The notes under the pieces were generated by a model. The model was not told where the DNA came from and made no database searches. It was given only the letters and a program-made list of their open reading frames with translations. Shown piece after piece: positions 23,597 to 31,620 of a stretch of 64,000 bases of DNA. Within the stretch, counting starts at the first letter, position 1. Each line of letters starts with the position of its first letter. Source of the stretch: Caulobacter sp. (GTDB taxonomy: Bacteria > Pseudomonadota > Alphaproteobacteria > Caulobacterales > Caulobacteraceae); the NCBI GenBank assembly GCA_028291055.1, contig JAQGIP010000114.1, positions 42,847 to 106,846 of the forward strand, given 5' to 3'. A program made the position numbers and the translations under genes.

Positions 23597-24759
23597 GTCT
23601 CGGCTTTCCTGGCGGGCCACAGGCCGTCCGCCGGAAGGTCCAGCACGGCGGCCGCCGCCGCGTGCAGCCGCTTGGGCGACAGCTTGCCGCTCCGCGCCGC
23701 GACCAGGGTCCATTGGGCGAGCTCGCCGCCGGTGCGGTCATAGCCCTCCGCCTTCATCAGCCCATAGAGGCCGGCCGCCAGCACATGCATGCCGCCGTCC
23801 GCCTCGCGCCAGCGCGGCCCGGCCGGCTTGGCGAATCCCAGGCGTTCGGAGACGATCTGTTCCAGGGCCTGGACCATGTCCTCGTTCAGCACGCCCTCCA
23901 GGCTGTTGTAGCCGAAGGCCGGGTCGTGCTCGGCGACGATGCGCGTCATCAGCGGGTCGCGCCCCAGCACGCCCAGCGCCGCCTTGGCCGCCGGGCCGTC
24001 CAAGGGGAAGGGCGGGTGCAGGATCTCGTGGGCGGCGTTGCGTAGCACCACCTCGTCCGGATAGTCGATGTGGGTCAGGAAGCGCTGGCCCTGGATGCGG
24101 ATGCCGTGCGGCTTTGAGAACCACAGCAGGATGACCTCGATGGTCGGCTCCAGCGGCCGGCCCAGCAGCCGCTCCTGCTCGGCGATCACGTCCAGGCCCG
24201 CCAACCGCGCCGACAGGGCCGGGACCCGCGCCCCCTCACGCGCCCCGATGCAGGTCCGCCGGAAGCCCGCGAAGTCGGCGGCTTCCAAGGCCTTCAGCAC
24301 GCTCAACAGCCGCTCGCGCTGACCGAGGAAAACCGCCCAGCTGTCGGCGTCCCAGTAAGGCCCGGCCTTCAGGGGCGGCAACAGCACCGTCTCGGCCCGC
24401 GCCACCGCGTCGATGGCCTGGACCAGGGTGGCGTCGGGGCCGCCCGAGGCGATGGTGCAGAGGCCGGGTCCCAGCAACGAGCCGGCGGCGTCGGCCTCCT
24501 TGTGCAGGCTGTCCAGCGCCGCGATGGCGGCGGCGGGCAGGCGGGGTTTGAAGGCGGCCAGTTCAGCCTCGTAGTAGCGGGTGTAGAAGGGCTTGCCCGA
24601 CAGCGGCTGCAGGAAGCAGTAGGCGTCGAAGCCTTCCGAGGTGCGCACGCTCCAGCGGGTGCGCGTCGGCGTGGCGGCCCATGTCGGGGCGGGCGCCAGG
24701 GCAGGGGCCATTGTCAGGGCGGCGAGGGCGGCGGCGGTGAGGAAGTGTCTGCGGTCCAT
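23593..24759 (-). CDS. Secreted protein with HExxH motif (putative zinc metallopeptidase)
   Basis: 388 aa. The N-terminus MDRRHFLTAAALAAL looks like a Tat signal, ending near TWAATP. At about residue 245, NAAHEILHPPF contains HEILH, an HExxH zinc motif. About 45 residues later GYNSLEGVLNEDMVQALEQ offers glutamates that could be a third ligand, as in gluzincins. No named family is recognised. Probably periplasmic or exported. Located 52 nt after an AraC-type regulator on the same strand, possibly cotranscribed. Confidence 0.6.
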   Translation of the reverse strand: MDRRHFLTAAALAALTMAPALAPAPTWAATPTRTRWSVRTSEGFDAYCFLQPLSGKPFYTRYYEAELAAFKPRLPAAAIAALDSLHKEADAAGSLLGPGLCTIASGGPDATLVQAIDAVARAETVLLPPLKAGPYWDADSWAVFLGQRERLLSVLKALEAADFAGFRRTCIGAREGARVPALSARLAGLDVIAEQERLLGRPLEPTIEVILLWFSKPHGIRIQGQRFLTHIDYPDEVVLRNAAHEILHPPFPLDGPAAKAALGVLGRDPLMTRIVAEHDPAFGYNSLEGVLNEDMVQALEQIVSERLGFAKPAGPRWREADGGMHVLAAGLYGLMKAEGYDRTGGELAQWTLVAARSGKLSPKRLHAAAAAVLDLPADGLWPARKAET

Positions 24760-24811
24760 GCAGCCACCCTGCCGCCTCGGCCGGTCAGGGTCTTGAACGC
24801 AATTGACCTGG

Positions 24812-25480
24812 TCAGGCGGCCAGGCTGCGCCAGGCGCCGGGCGGGCGTCCGGTCAGCGCCGTGACCGTGCGGGTCATGTGAGCCTGGTCGGCGAACCCCG
24901 CCTCGTGCGCAATGGCGGCCAGGGTTTCGGGGGTCGCGCGCACCGCCGCCCACGCCCGGCGCGCGCGGGCCTCCAGGCCGAAGCGGCTGGGGCTGACGCC
25001 GAACACGCGGTGGAAGCCGCGCGACACGGTCTCCGGGGTCAGGCCCTGGCTCCGGGCCCAGGCTTCCAGGCGCAGGGGCGAGGACCCCGACAGGGCGGCG
25101 GCCAGCCGATCCGGCCAGTCGGCGGGGCTGGGCGCGGTCTGCCTTGTGAGGGCGATCAGCAGGCGCGCGGCCTCGGCTGGATCACGCTCGGCCAAACGGG
25201 CCACGACGTCCGCATCCTCCAGCCGGCCGAAGCCGCCGGGCGTCACGCCCTCGGGCAGGGCCAGGTTCAGGACCTCCGCACCCCGCTCGCCGGAGCGGTC
25301 CAGATGGGCTTCGAAGGGGCCGTGCAGCACCACATCGCCGGGCTGGACCCGACGGCGGCCCGCATCGCCCGCTTCCTCGTAGCCGCCCGACAGCACCAGC
25401 GCGGCATAGGCGCCCACATGGCGATGCCGGGCCAGGCGCATGCCGGGCGTCAGCCGCTGGCGGTGGGCGGGTTGCTCCAT
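24812..25480 (-). CDS. AraC family transcriptional regulator
   Basis: 222 aa. An N-terminal cupin-like sensing part (about 1-75: LARHRHVGAYAALVLSGGYEE, VQPGDVVLHGPFEAH) precedes a double HTH of about 120-215 (WARSQGLTPETVSRGFHRVFG, AAIAHEAGFADQAHMTR). It may control the adjacent putative peptidase or itself. Separated by 54 nt from the ACT-like gene upstream, so read-through from the attenuated operon cannot be excluded. Confidence 0.85.
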   Translation of the reverse strand: MEQPAHRQRLTPGMRLARHRHVGAYAALVLSGGYEEAGDAGRRRVQPGDVVLHGPFEAHLDRSGERGAEVLNLALPEGVTPGGFGRLEDADVVARLAERDPAEAARLLIALTRQTAPSPADWPDRLAAALSGSSPLRLEAWARSQGLTPETVSRGFHRVFGVSPSRFGLEARARRAWAAVRATPETLAAIAHEAGFADQAHMTRTVTALTGRPPGAWRSLAA

Positions 25481-25534
25481 CGCCTCAGGATGGCCCGCCG
25501 GCGCGCCCGCCTCCAGTTAAACCCCCGTAACGGC

Positions 25535-25807
25535 TCACGCGCGCCAGCCCAGCCCCACGCCCCGCACCATCGGCAGCGCGTCCAGCTTGCGGCCGAGATG
25601 GGCGGCCACCTCGGGGCAGACGCCGGTGGCCTCGACGCGCAGCTCCATCCGTTCGCCCCGGTGGTTCAGCTCCAGCCCGGTCACCGAGGCGTCGTGCAGG
25701 GCAAAGGGACCCAGCGCCCGCATCAGGGCGTCCGGGGCGGCGTCCATCTCGATGAGAAAGACGTGGCGGCCCCTCGAGGGTTCGGCCTGTTTGGCGAGGT
25801 CGCTCAT
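25535..25807 (-). CDS. Small ACT-like protein 2
   Basis: 90 aa from the ATG at 25807, overlapping the preceding gene's stop by 4 nt. RHVFLIEMDAAPDALMRAL, then VTGLELNHRGERMELRVEA and a C-terminal beta strand VRGVGLGWR give the beta-alpha-beta-beta-alpha-beta pattern and length (about 80-95 aa) of stand-alone ACT proteins such as IlvM, the regulatory subunit of acetolactate synthase II. No enzyme subunit is adjacent. Second gene of the attenuated transcript. Confidence 0.55.
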   Translation of the reverse strand: MSDLAKQAEPSRGRHVFLIEMDAAPDALMRALGPFALHDASVTGLELNHRGERMELRVEATGVCPEVAAHLGRKLDALPMVRGVGLGWRA

Positions 25808-26085
25808 TTGAGCCCCCACTGATGCTCGACCCGGACCGAATGGACGCCAAGCGCGCGGGAGAGGCGGGCGGCCAGCCGCTCGGCCTCCAGGTCGTCCAGG
25901 CCGCGTAGGCGCAGTACGCCCTCGACGATGGCGCCCACCGGCTTCAGCGTCAGGCCGCACAGCTCGGCCGGACTGGCGCCCAGGGTCTCCTCGATGGCCA
26001 GCAGGGCCGCGCGGGCATGGCGCGCGGCGACCAGCAGCACATGGTGGGTGTCGTTGGCGGGCGGGGCGAACTCAGCGTGCGTCAT
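25804..26085 (-). CDS. Small ACT-like protein 1
   Basis: 93 aa from the ATG at 26085 (GGGGAGG 5 nt before); a TTG at 26088 is an alternative. HHVLLVAARHARAALLAIEE, LCGLTLKPVGAIVEGVLRL and a final VHSVRVEHQW fit an ACT-type ferredoxin fold and resemble the neighbour in layout. Likely a regulatory subunit that senses an amino acid. The partner enzyme is not encoded nearby. First full gene after the attenuator and coupled to the next gene. Confidence 0.55.
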   Translation of the reverse strand: MTHAEFAPPANDTHHVLLVAARHARAALLAIEETLGASPAELCGLTLKPVGAIVEGVLRLRGLDDLEAERLAARLSRALGVHSVRVEHQWGLK

Positions 26086-26143
26086 CAAGGCCTCCCCGGG
26101 CTCGGCGGCGGACGGTGGCGATGATGGAGGGCATCTTGGTCAT
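26072..26143 (-). CDS. Possible 23-aa ORF between attenuator and ACT genes
   Basis: MTKMPSIIATVRRRARGGL and four more residues, ATG at 26143 with AAGGA 9 nt upstream. Its stop lies 13 nt inside the first ACT gene. It may be a translational coupler, a second leader, or the 5' remnant of a deleted first structural gene. The evidence is only the ribosome binding site and position. Confidence 0.35.
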   Translation of the reverse strand: MTKMPSIIATVRRRARGGLDDAR

Positions 26144-26188
26144 GGGTCTGGTCCTTGGTTGAGTGAGGGGACCGATCGACCGCGCAAC

Positions 26189-26218
26189 AAAAAAGCCCCG
26201 GTCCTGGAGGAGCGGGGC
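26189..26218 (-). terminator. Attenuator terminator
   Basis: On the minus strand GCCCCGCTCC (26218-26209) pairs with GGACCGGGGC (26204-26195) apart from one C-C mismatch, closing on a 4-nt loop, and is followed by six T residues (26194-26189). It lies between the leader peptide and the ACT genes. Confidence 0.85.
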
Positions 26219-26273
26219 TTCAGCATCTTGCGATCTGATCGGCGGTCTAAGACGCGCGCGCTGGCCCCGGTCC
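26195..26273 (-). promoter_or_regulatory. Antiterminator/terminator switch
   Basis: GGACCGGGGC occurs twice on the minus strand: inside the leader peptide gene (26273-26264) and as the 3' arm of the terminator (26204-26195). Either copy can pair with the shared 5' arm GCCCCGCTCC. A ribosome stalled at the Thr/Ile/Met codons would free the first copy and favour antitermination; a ribosome moving on would mask it and allow termination. The mechanism is inferred from this arrangement. Confidence 0.7.
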
Positions 26274-26336
26274 GTGAGGACGAATGGTCATAATCATGGT
26301 GGTCATGAGCGCGGCTTTGCAGACGGCGTGATCCAT
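26247..26336 (-). CDS. Leader peptide, Thr/Ile/Met-rich
   Basis: 29 aa from the ATG at 26336, or 19 aa from the ATG at 26306. The run MTTMIMTI is followed by RPHGPGPARAS and a TAG. Three Thr, two Ile and three (short form) Met codons lie consecutively just before the antiterminator segment. Thr, Ile and Met all derive from aspartate. The layout matches thr/ilv leader peptides of gammaproteobacteria. It is not homologous in sequence to those, so the call rests on architecture. Confidence 0.7.
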   Translation of the reverse strand: MDHAVCKAALMTTMIMTIRPHGPGPARAS

Positions 26337-26451
26337 CGTGCGCCCGTGTTTGGGGGCGGCGAGGGTGGTCGCGGCGATGTCGAGACCCGAAGGCATGTCG
26401 ACCGTTTGCTCCATCTGCGCCGACAGCCTTATCGCAATTAGGTTTCCAAGC

Positions 26452-27108
26452 CTACCCGTCGCGGCGAACCATGCCCTGCTGCTCCAGGCGGAATTTGAAC
26501 TGGTCGAAGCGGTCCTGGCCAAAGAAGGGTTCGCCGTTGAAGGCGATCATCGGCACGCCCCAGTGGCCGGCCAGCCGCTGGGCGACCTGGCTTTCCTCGA
26601 CCACGGCGGCGAGGCGCTCGGCCTCGGCATCGACATGGGCGTTCAGCTCGACCGGGTCGAGACCGGCGCGCTCGGCGGCGCGGGCGATGTGGTCGCCCTC
26701 GTTCCACTGGTCGACGCTGCCACTCCAGATCACCCGGCTGACCTCGTCGAGGAATTGCAGGCCCCGCCCGCGCTCGGCGGCGGCGACGCCCAGGTGGGTC
26801 AGGCGGTGGATGTGGGGCTGCTCCGTCGGATAGGTGCGGGTGACGAAGTCCATCAGCACTGGGTCGGGCCGGGGCCAGCGGAAGGGCAGGCCCAGGAAGG
26901 CGGCCTCGCGGTGGATGTCGACCTGGAAGTAGGTGAACCACAGCGGGTCGCGGGTCTCGAAGAACTCGGGGGTGCGCACGGCCAGGGGATAGACGGGGCG
27001 CACATTGGCCAGCACGTCGAACTCGGCCTCCAGGGCCACCAGGCGTTGGCACAGCATGTAGGAGTAGGGGGAGCGGAAGGACCAGTAGAGGTCGAAGGTC
27101 AGGGGCAT
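26452..27108 (-). CDS. 2-hydroxychromene-2-carboxylate isomerase/DsbA-like protein
   Basis: 218 aa, thioredoxin-like kappa-class GST fold. The N-terminus LTFDLYWSFRSPYSYM carries the Ser used for glutathione activation in HCCA isomerases, with no CxxC. GHWGVPMIAFNGEPFFGQDRF near the C-terminus is the typical cis-Pro region and end. Isomerases of this type act in naphthalene-like aromatic degradation, but many members have unknown substrates. Divergent from the membrane protein gene at 27213 with an inverted repeat between them. Confidence 0.82.
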   Translation of the reverse strand: MPLTFDLYWSFRSPYSYMLCQRLVALEAEFDVLANVRPVYPLAVRTPEFFETRDPLWFTYFQVDIHREAAFLGLPFRWPRPDPVLMDFVTRTYPTEQPHIHRLTHLGVAAAERGRGLQFLDEVSRVIWSGSVDQWNEGDHIARAAERAGLDPVELNAHVDAEAERLAAVVEESQVAQRLAGHWGVPMIAFNGEPFFGQDRFDQFKFRLEQQGMVRRDG

Positions 27109-27162
27109 GGGGTCCGGCTCGCGGGGTTGATCTGGGGAAATATTTTCAGGCGGTGCGCGATA

Positions 27163-27187
27163 ATTATGGCATAGTGCGTGTCATAAT
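27163..27187. promoter_or_regulatory. Inverted repeat operator candidate
   Basis: ATTATGGCA at 27163-27171 and TGTCATAAT at 27179-27187 form a palindrome with six perfect outer base pairs (ATTATG/CATAAT). It lies between divergent genes, and its AT-rich arms stand out locally. Probable site of a dimeric regulator; identity unknown. Confidence 0.45.
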
Positions 27188-27212
27188 CAATGAGTGGCAG
27201 GGGTGCGTGGAT

Positions 27213-27596
27213 ATGAAGTCGGTGTTGAGGCTGGTGATCGGGGTGTTGGGGCTGTTGGCCCTGTTGGTGGCGGCGCGGTTCTGGATGGATCCGGGCAAGA
27301 TCGGCGGCGTGCTGGGTGTGCAGCCGATGGGGCTGTTGGGCCTGGCGACGCTGCGGGCCGACATGGCGGGCTTCTTCGGGACGGCGGGCTTGCTGGCCCT
27401 GGCGGCGGCGATCCGCGACGACCGGCGGCTGCTGACGGCGCCGCTGATCATGATCGGGCTGGCGCTCACGGGCCGGATCATCACGGCGGGCTTAAGCGGA
27501 CTGGCCCAGCCGACCATCATGCCGATGGTGGTGGAAGCGGTCGGCGTGGTCCTGATCGCCCTGGGGCGGCGGTCCTTCGGCGTGGCTGCAAGATAG
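27213..27596 (+). CDS. Small integral membrane protein, DUF4345-like
   Basis: 127 aa from the ATG at 27213 (MKSVLRLVIGVLGLLALLV). Four predicted transmembrane helices: about 5-25, 45-65, 75-95 and 102-120. The stretch LRADMAGFFGTAGLLALAAA, with a charged residue pair in the membrane region, is typical of DUF4345-like proteins. Function unknown. The frame is open upstream to 27153, but that would start inside the palindrome region. Confidence 0.65.
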   Translation: MKSVLRLVIGVLGLLALLVAARFWMDPGKIGGVLGVQPMGLLGLATLRADMAGFFGTAGLLALAAAIRDDRRLLTAPLIMIGLALTGRIITAGLSGLAQPTIMPMVVEAVGVVLIALGRRSFGVAAR

Positions 27597-27644
27597 AGGT
27601 TGGAGGCCCGGTCCGGATCGCCGCTACTTGCCGCCGAATTTCCA

Positions 27645-28112
27645 ATGCCGGTCATGATCGAGGGCGCCGTGACGGCATGCGTTCCCGAGACGCAAATTTT
27701 AATGTACGGCGAGCGCCATATGATCGTGCAATGCCGCTACCGACGACACATCGACGTCCCCGCATCGGAACGCGCACGTCTCCCGTTCCTGGAGGCTGAG
27801 TTCGATGTCGTGGTGGGCGACGAGTACGTCGTCTATGGCCAGTCGATCTTCAATGCCGAGATGTACTATCTGCTGGACCCCGGAGAGAATGGGGCTCCTG
27901 CATGGTACCCGGCGGAGGCGTTTCGCGTGATCGACGCGACGGTCCCCGGGCACTGGGAGTATGCTTTCTATGCCACTGCTCAACGCGAGGGCGTCGCGGC
28001 GGTTTGGGGTTACGACAAGCTGATAAATGACGACGCCCACTATGACGAGCTGTCGAATGCCGACCCGGACGCGCGCTTGGCTTTCGTCCGGGCCAAGGCC
28101 AGGAATGGATAG
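27645..28112 (+). CDS. Hypothetical protein
   Basis: 155 aa from the ATG at 27645; an upstream TTG at 27600 would add 15 residues. No signal peptide or membrane segment. Aromatic-rich middle (FNAEMYYLLDPGE, HWEYAFYATAQREG). Codon use is less GC3-biased than in the neighbours, suggesting recent acquisition. No family recognised. Confidence 0.55.
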   Translation: MPVMIEGAVTACVPETQILMYGERHMIVQCRYRRHIDVPASERARLPFLEAEFDVVVGDEYVVYGQSIFNAEMYYLLDPGENGAPAWYPAEAFRVIDATVPGHWEYAFYATAQREGVAAVWGYDKLINDDAHYDELSNADPDARLAFVRAKARNG

Positions 28113-28180
28113 GGTCCGAGCTGCGGGGATTGCGGGCAGTTGACCGCCGATGACGGCGCTGCGGGTTGAGGGGAGGGCGG

Positions 28181-28936
28181 ATGGCGCGCAGGAAATCCGC
28201 CGCGTCGCGACTGGAGGCGCCCTTCCTGCGTTCGATCGCGCTGCGGCCCGCCGAAGGCGAGGACCGCCGGGCCTATCCCTTCTCGATCCCGGTCCTGGCG
28301 GCGGGAGACTTCCGTATCGATTTCACCACGCCCGTGACGATTCTCGCCGGGCCGAACGGCAGTGGCAAATCCACCATTCTGGAGGCCATCGCGGGCCTGT
28401 GCGGCTTTGGCCGTGAGGGTGGGGGGAGCGCCTACTATCGCGCCGCGGCGTCGCAGGACGAGATTCTCAGCCGCTATCTGCGGGCGGCCTGGCTGCCGAA
28501 GGTTACCCGCGGCTTCTACACCCGGGCCGAGACCCTGCAGGGCTATATGGAGCAGTTCGCCGCCTTCCAGAAGGACGCCTCGCGCGAGGTGCTTACCGAC
28601 CGCTCGCACGGCGAAGCCTATTTGACGGTCTTCGGCCGGTATTTCAGCGGGGAGGGAATCTACATCTTCGACGAGCCGGAAGCGGCCCTTTCACCCTCCC
28701 GCCAGATCGACTTCCTGAGGCAGCTGAAGCAGGTCGAAGACAGCCGCCGGGCCCAGGTCATCATCGCCACCCATTCACCGCTGATGATGGCCTATCCAGG
28801 GGCGACCCTGCTGCATCTGACGGACCAGGGTCTGATCGAACGGCCCTTCCAGACCACCGACCACTTCCGGGTGCTCCGGGAATTCTATCTGGACCCCGAG
28901 GGGTTCATCGCCGCGGTGCTCGAAGGCCAGGGGTAG
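28181..28936 (+). CDS. Stand-alone AAA/ABC-type ATPase
   Basis: 251 aa from the ATG at 28181 behind GGGGAGGG. Walker A GPNGSGKST at about residue 58, Walker B IYIFDEPEAALSP around 162, and the switch HSPLMMA near 195, as in the AAA_21/SMC-like ATPases that include OLD-type and retron or abortive-infection ATPases. No nuclease domain is fused and no effector gene is adjacent. The next feature is tRNA-Cys, so a small mobile-gene site is possible. Confidence 0.75.
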   Translation: MARRKSAASRLEAPFLRSIALRPAEGEDRRAYPFSIPVLAAGDFRIDFTTPVTILAGPNGSGKSTILEAIAGLCGFGREGGGSAYYRAAASQDEILSRYLRAAWLPKVTRGFYTRAETLQGYMEQFAAFQKDASREVLTDRSHGEAYLTVFGRYFSGEGIYIFDEPEAALSPSRQIDFLRQLKQVEDSRRAQVIIATHSPLMMAYPGATLLHLTDQGLIERPFQTTDHFRVLREFYLDPEGFIAAVLEGQG

Positions 28937-29036
28937 GGAGTGACAAGGCGGGGAGGGCATCTCTTTACCCGCTGTTTGCCCACTGACCAACCTGGCGCGG
29001 GCCGATGGGGGCCCCGCCGGGATCCCTGGAAAAATT

Positions 29037-29110
29037 TGGAGGCCCGGCCCGGAATCGAACCGGGGTGCAAGGATTTGCAGTCCTCTGCGTAACCACTCCG
29101 CCACCGGGCC
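29037..29110 (-). tRNA. tRNA-Cys (GCA)
   Basis: 74 nt with an encoded CCA end (TGG at 29037-29039). The acceptor stem is GGCCCGG/CCGGGCC and the T arm GGTTCGATTCC. Anticodon GCA is opposite TGC at 29076-29078. The D arm GGCGGAGTGGTTACGC is normal for tRNA-Cys. Confidence 0.95.
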
Positions 29111-29301
29111 TTGACCTCTCCGGCGCGGCGGTGCGTTCGGAGAGGGCGCTTGGCTAACAGAAGCGCCGTTGGGGTTCAATGGCCCTGCGCGCGGCTTGTG
29201 CGCCGAAGCGATGTTCGCCGACGGGCGGCCTTGCCGCATTGCCTCGCGCGCCCGCACGGACCTATAAGCGGCGCCAGTCTGCCAGCACAGCGGTTGAAGA
29301 G

Positions 29302-29871
29302 ATGACGATGGATTTCGCGGCGGCCCGCGCCAACATGGTGGAGAGCCAGATCCGCACGGCGGACGTGACCGACCTCGACCTGACCGACGCCATCCGCGTC
29401 ACGCCCCGGGAAACCCTGGTGGCGGCGGGCAAGGCGCACGCGGCCTATGCGGACGCGACGGTGGAATATGCGCCGGGCCGCTACATGCTGAAGCCCCGCG
29501 ACGTTGCCAAGCTGCTGCAGGCGCTGCATCCGCGCGCCGGCGAAACGGCCCTGGCCATCTGCGCGCCCTATGGCGCGGCGGTGCTGGAGACCATGGGCCT
29601 GAGCGTCACCCGGCTGGACGATCCCAAGGCGGCGATCGCGGGCGGGCCCTATGACGTGGTGATCTGCGAGGGCGCGGTGGCCAAGGCGCCGGGCGCCTGG
29701 AGCGCGGTGTTGGCGCACGGCGGGCGCCTCGCGGTGGTGGAACGCACCGGCCCGGTGGGCCACGCGATGCTCTATATGCGCACCGAAGGCGAGACCGCCT
29801 CGCGCTCGCTGTTCGACGCGACCGCGCCGGTCATGGAGGGGTTCGCCCCGGAACCGGGCTTCGCTTTTTAG
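29302..29871 (+). CDS. Degenerate protein-L-isoaspartate O-methyltransferase-like protein
   Basis: 189 aa from the ATG at 29302; the frame is open upstream through the tRNA flank without coding character. DFAAARANMVESQIRTADV is the Pcm N-terminal signature. The SAM-binding motif I (usually ExGTGSGY) reads ALAICAPYGAAVLE, so the glycine-rich loop is lost. Length is below the usual 205-225. Located upstream of tolC, an order shared by relatives. It may bind a protein partner without methylating it. Confidence 0.75.
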   Translation: MTMDFAAARANMVESQIRTADVTDLDLTDAIRVTPRETLVAAGKAHAAYADATVEYAPGRYMLKPRDVAKLLQALHPRAGETALAICAPYGAAVLETMGLSVTRLDDPKAAIAGGPYDVVICEGAVAKAPGAWSAVLAHGGRLAVVERTGPVGHAMLYMRTEGETASRSLFDATAPVMEGFAPEPGFAF

Positions 29872-30029
29872 GAACGATTGGTCCGTTGCCAAAAGAGATG
29901 CGTGAAACATCCATGCAACGGTCGGGTGAAAAAAGCTTAACTGGCCTAGGCTAGCAGATAAACCTACAGGCCATCATATAGTCGTCTGATCTAGAGTAAG
30001 GGCCGATCAAGGGCCCGTGGGGATACCGG

Positions 30030-31493
30030 ATGTTGAAGAGCCGTCGCGCGCGCCTCCTGGCCGCCGTTTGTAGTGCGGGCCTGATGAGCGGTCTGCTGGG
30101 TAGCGCCGCGCATGCGGAAAGCCTGGCCGACGCCATCGCGCTGGCCTACCAGACCAACCCCACGCTGCAGGCTCAACGCGCCTCCCAGCGCGCCCTGGAC
30201 GAGACCTATGTGCAGGCGCGCACGGGCCTTCGCCCGACCGCCAGCGTGCAGGTAAGCCTGACGACCAGCTCCACCGATCCGGAGTCGGCCTTCAGCCCCA
30301 ACCCCAACAATTCGTCGGCCGCGACCCTGTCGATCACCCAGCCGATCTACACCGGCGGACGGGTGTCCTCGCAGATCGCCGCCAGCGAAGCCGATGTGCT
30401 GGCCGGCCGCGAGAACCTGCGCCGGGTCGAGGAAAGCGTCCTGGCCGGCGTGGTCCAGGCCTATGTGGACGTGCGCCGCGACATCGAGCGCCTGCGGATC
30501 AGCCAGGAGAACGTCGCCGTGCTGGCCCGCCAGCTGGAAGAAACCAAGGCCCGCTTCGACGTGGGTGAACTGACCCGCACCGACGTGGCCCAGGCCGAAG
30601 CCCGCCTGGCCGCCGCCCAAGCCAGCCTGTCCTCGTCCCAGGCCCAGCTGGCCATCAGCCGCGCCTCCTACGCCGCCATCGTGGGCCAAAGCCCCGGCGA
30701 GCTGGACCCGGAACCCTCGCTGGGCAATCTGCTGCCGGCCACCGTCGACGAAGCCTTCGACGCGGCGGAGAAGAACAACCCGCAGATCCTGGCCGCCGAC
30801 TACACCGAACAGGCCAGCCGCGCCCGCGTGGCCGCCGCCCGTTCGCAATACCTGCCGACGCTGGGCCTGCGCGGTTCGCTGGGCTACACCGGCTTCGCGG
30901 CCGACGGCGGCTCGGCCTTCGCCAACGACAGCACCACGGTTTCGGCCTCGGCCGTGGTCACCGTGCCGCTGTTCACCGGCGGTTTGACGGAATCCACCAT
31001 CCGCCAAGCCAAGGAACGCAACAACGTCGACCGCATCAGCATCGAAACGGCCCGCCGCGCGGTGCTGCAGAACGTGTCGCAGTCGTGGAACCAGCTGCTG
31101 GGCGCGCGCGCCAACCTGATCTCCAACGAGGAACAGGTCCGCGCCGCCACGGTCGCCTTCGAGGGCGTGCGCCAGGAGGCCCAGGTCGGCCTGCGCACCA
31201 CGCTCGACGTGCTGAACGCCGAACAGGAACTGCGCTCGGCGGAACTGGCGCTGGCCACCGCCAAGCATGACGAATATCTGGCCGCGGCCCTGGTGCTGTC
31301 GGCCATGGGCAAGCTGGAAGCCCGCTACCTGATCCCCAGCGTGCCGATCTATGACCCCAAGACGTCGTTCGAGCGGATCAACCACAGCTGGGGCTGGGTG
31401 CCTTGGGAGCCGGTGATCCACACCATCGACCGGCTGGCCGCGCCCCAGATCGGCCCGGCGCCCGCCGACGTCCCCGTCGCGACGGCGAAGTAG
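30030..31493 (+). CDS. tolC: TolC family outer membrane channel protein
   Basis: 487 aa. The signal peptide is cleaved near SAAHAESLADAI. ALAYQTNPTLQAQRASQRA is the classic TolC opening, with internal duplication into two alpha-hairpin/beta halves (DEAFDAAEKNNPQILAADY starts the second). Forms the trimeric tunnel of type I secretion and RND pumps. In Caulobacter the copy next to popZ is an RsaF-type channel for S-layer export. No ABC/MFP secretion genes adjoin here, so it can serve several systems, including the RND pair at 14-18 kb. Confidence 0.9.
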   Translation: MLKSRRARLLAAVCSAGLMSGLLGSAAHAESLADAIALAYQTNPTLQAQRASQRALDETYVQARTGLRPTASVQVSLTTSSTDPESAFSPNPNNSSAATLSITQPIYTGGRVSSQIAASEADVLAGRENLRRVEESVLAGVVQAYVDVRRDIERLRISQENVAVLARQLEETKARFDVGELTRTDVAQAEARLAAAQASLSSSQAQLAISRASYAAIVGQSPGELDPEPSLGNLLPATVDEAFDAAEKNNPQILAADYTEQASRARVAAARSQYLPTLGLRGSLGYTGFAADGGSAFANDSTTVSASAVVTVPLFTGGLTESTIRQAKERNNVDRISIETARRAVLQNVSQSWNQLLGARANLISNEEQVRAATVAFEGVRQEAQVGLRTTLDVLNAEQELRSAELALATAKHDEYLAAALVLSAMGKLEARYLIPSVPIYDPKTSFERINHSWGWVPWEPVIHTIDRLAAPQIGPAPADVPVATAK

Positions 31494-31620
31494 GGCGGCA
31501 TTTGAGCGCAGGTGCGTGCTTTAGCCTGCTTGCGCTCGACGTCGGAAATTGCACGATCCCTCAAGCCCGCCTACGCTACGCCAACGGAATCGTTTTCCTC
31601 CTCTTACCGACGGCCGCACC

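Noticed and set aside
28181..29110. Defence island around the stand-alone ATPase and tRNA-Cys
   Set aside because: No nuclease, methyltransferase or other effector gene accompanies the ATPase, so a defence call is not supported.
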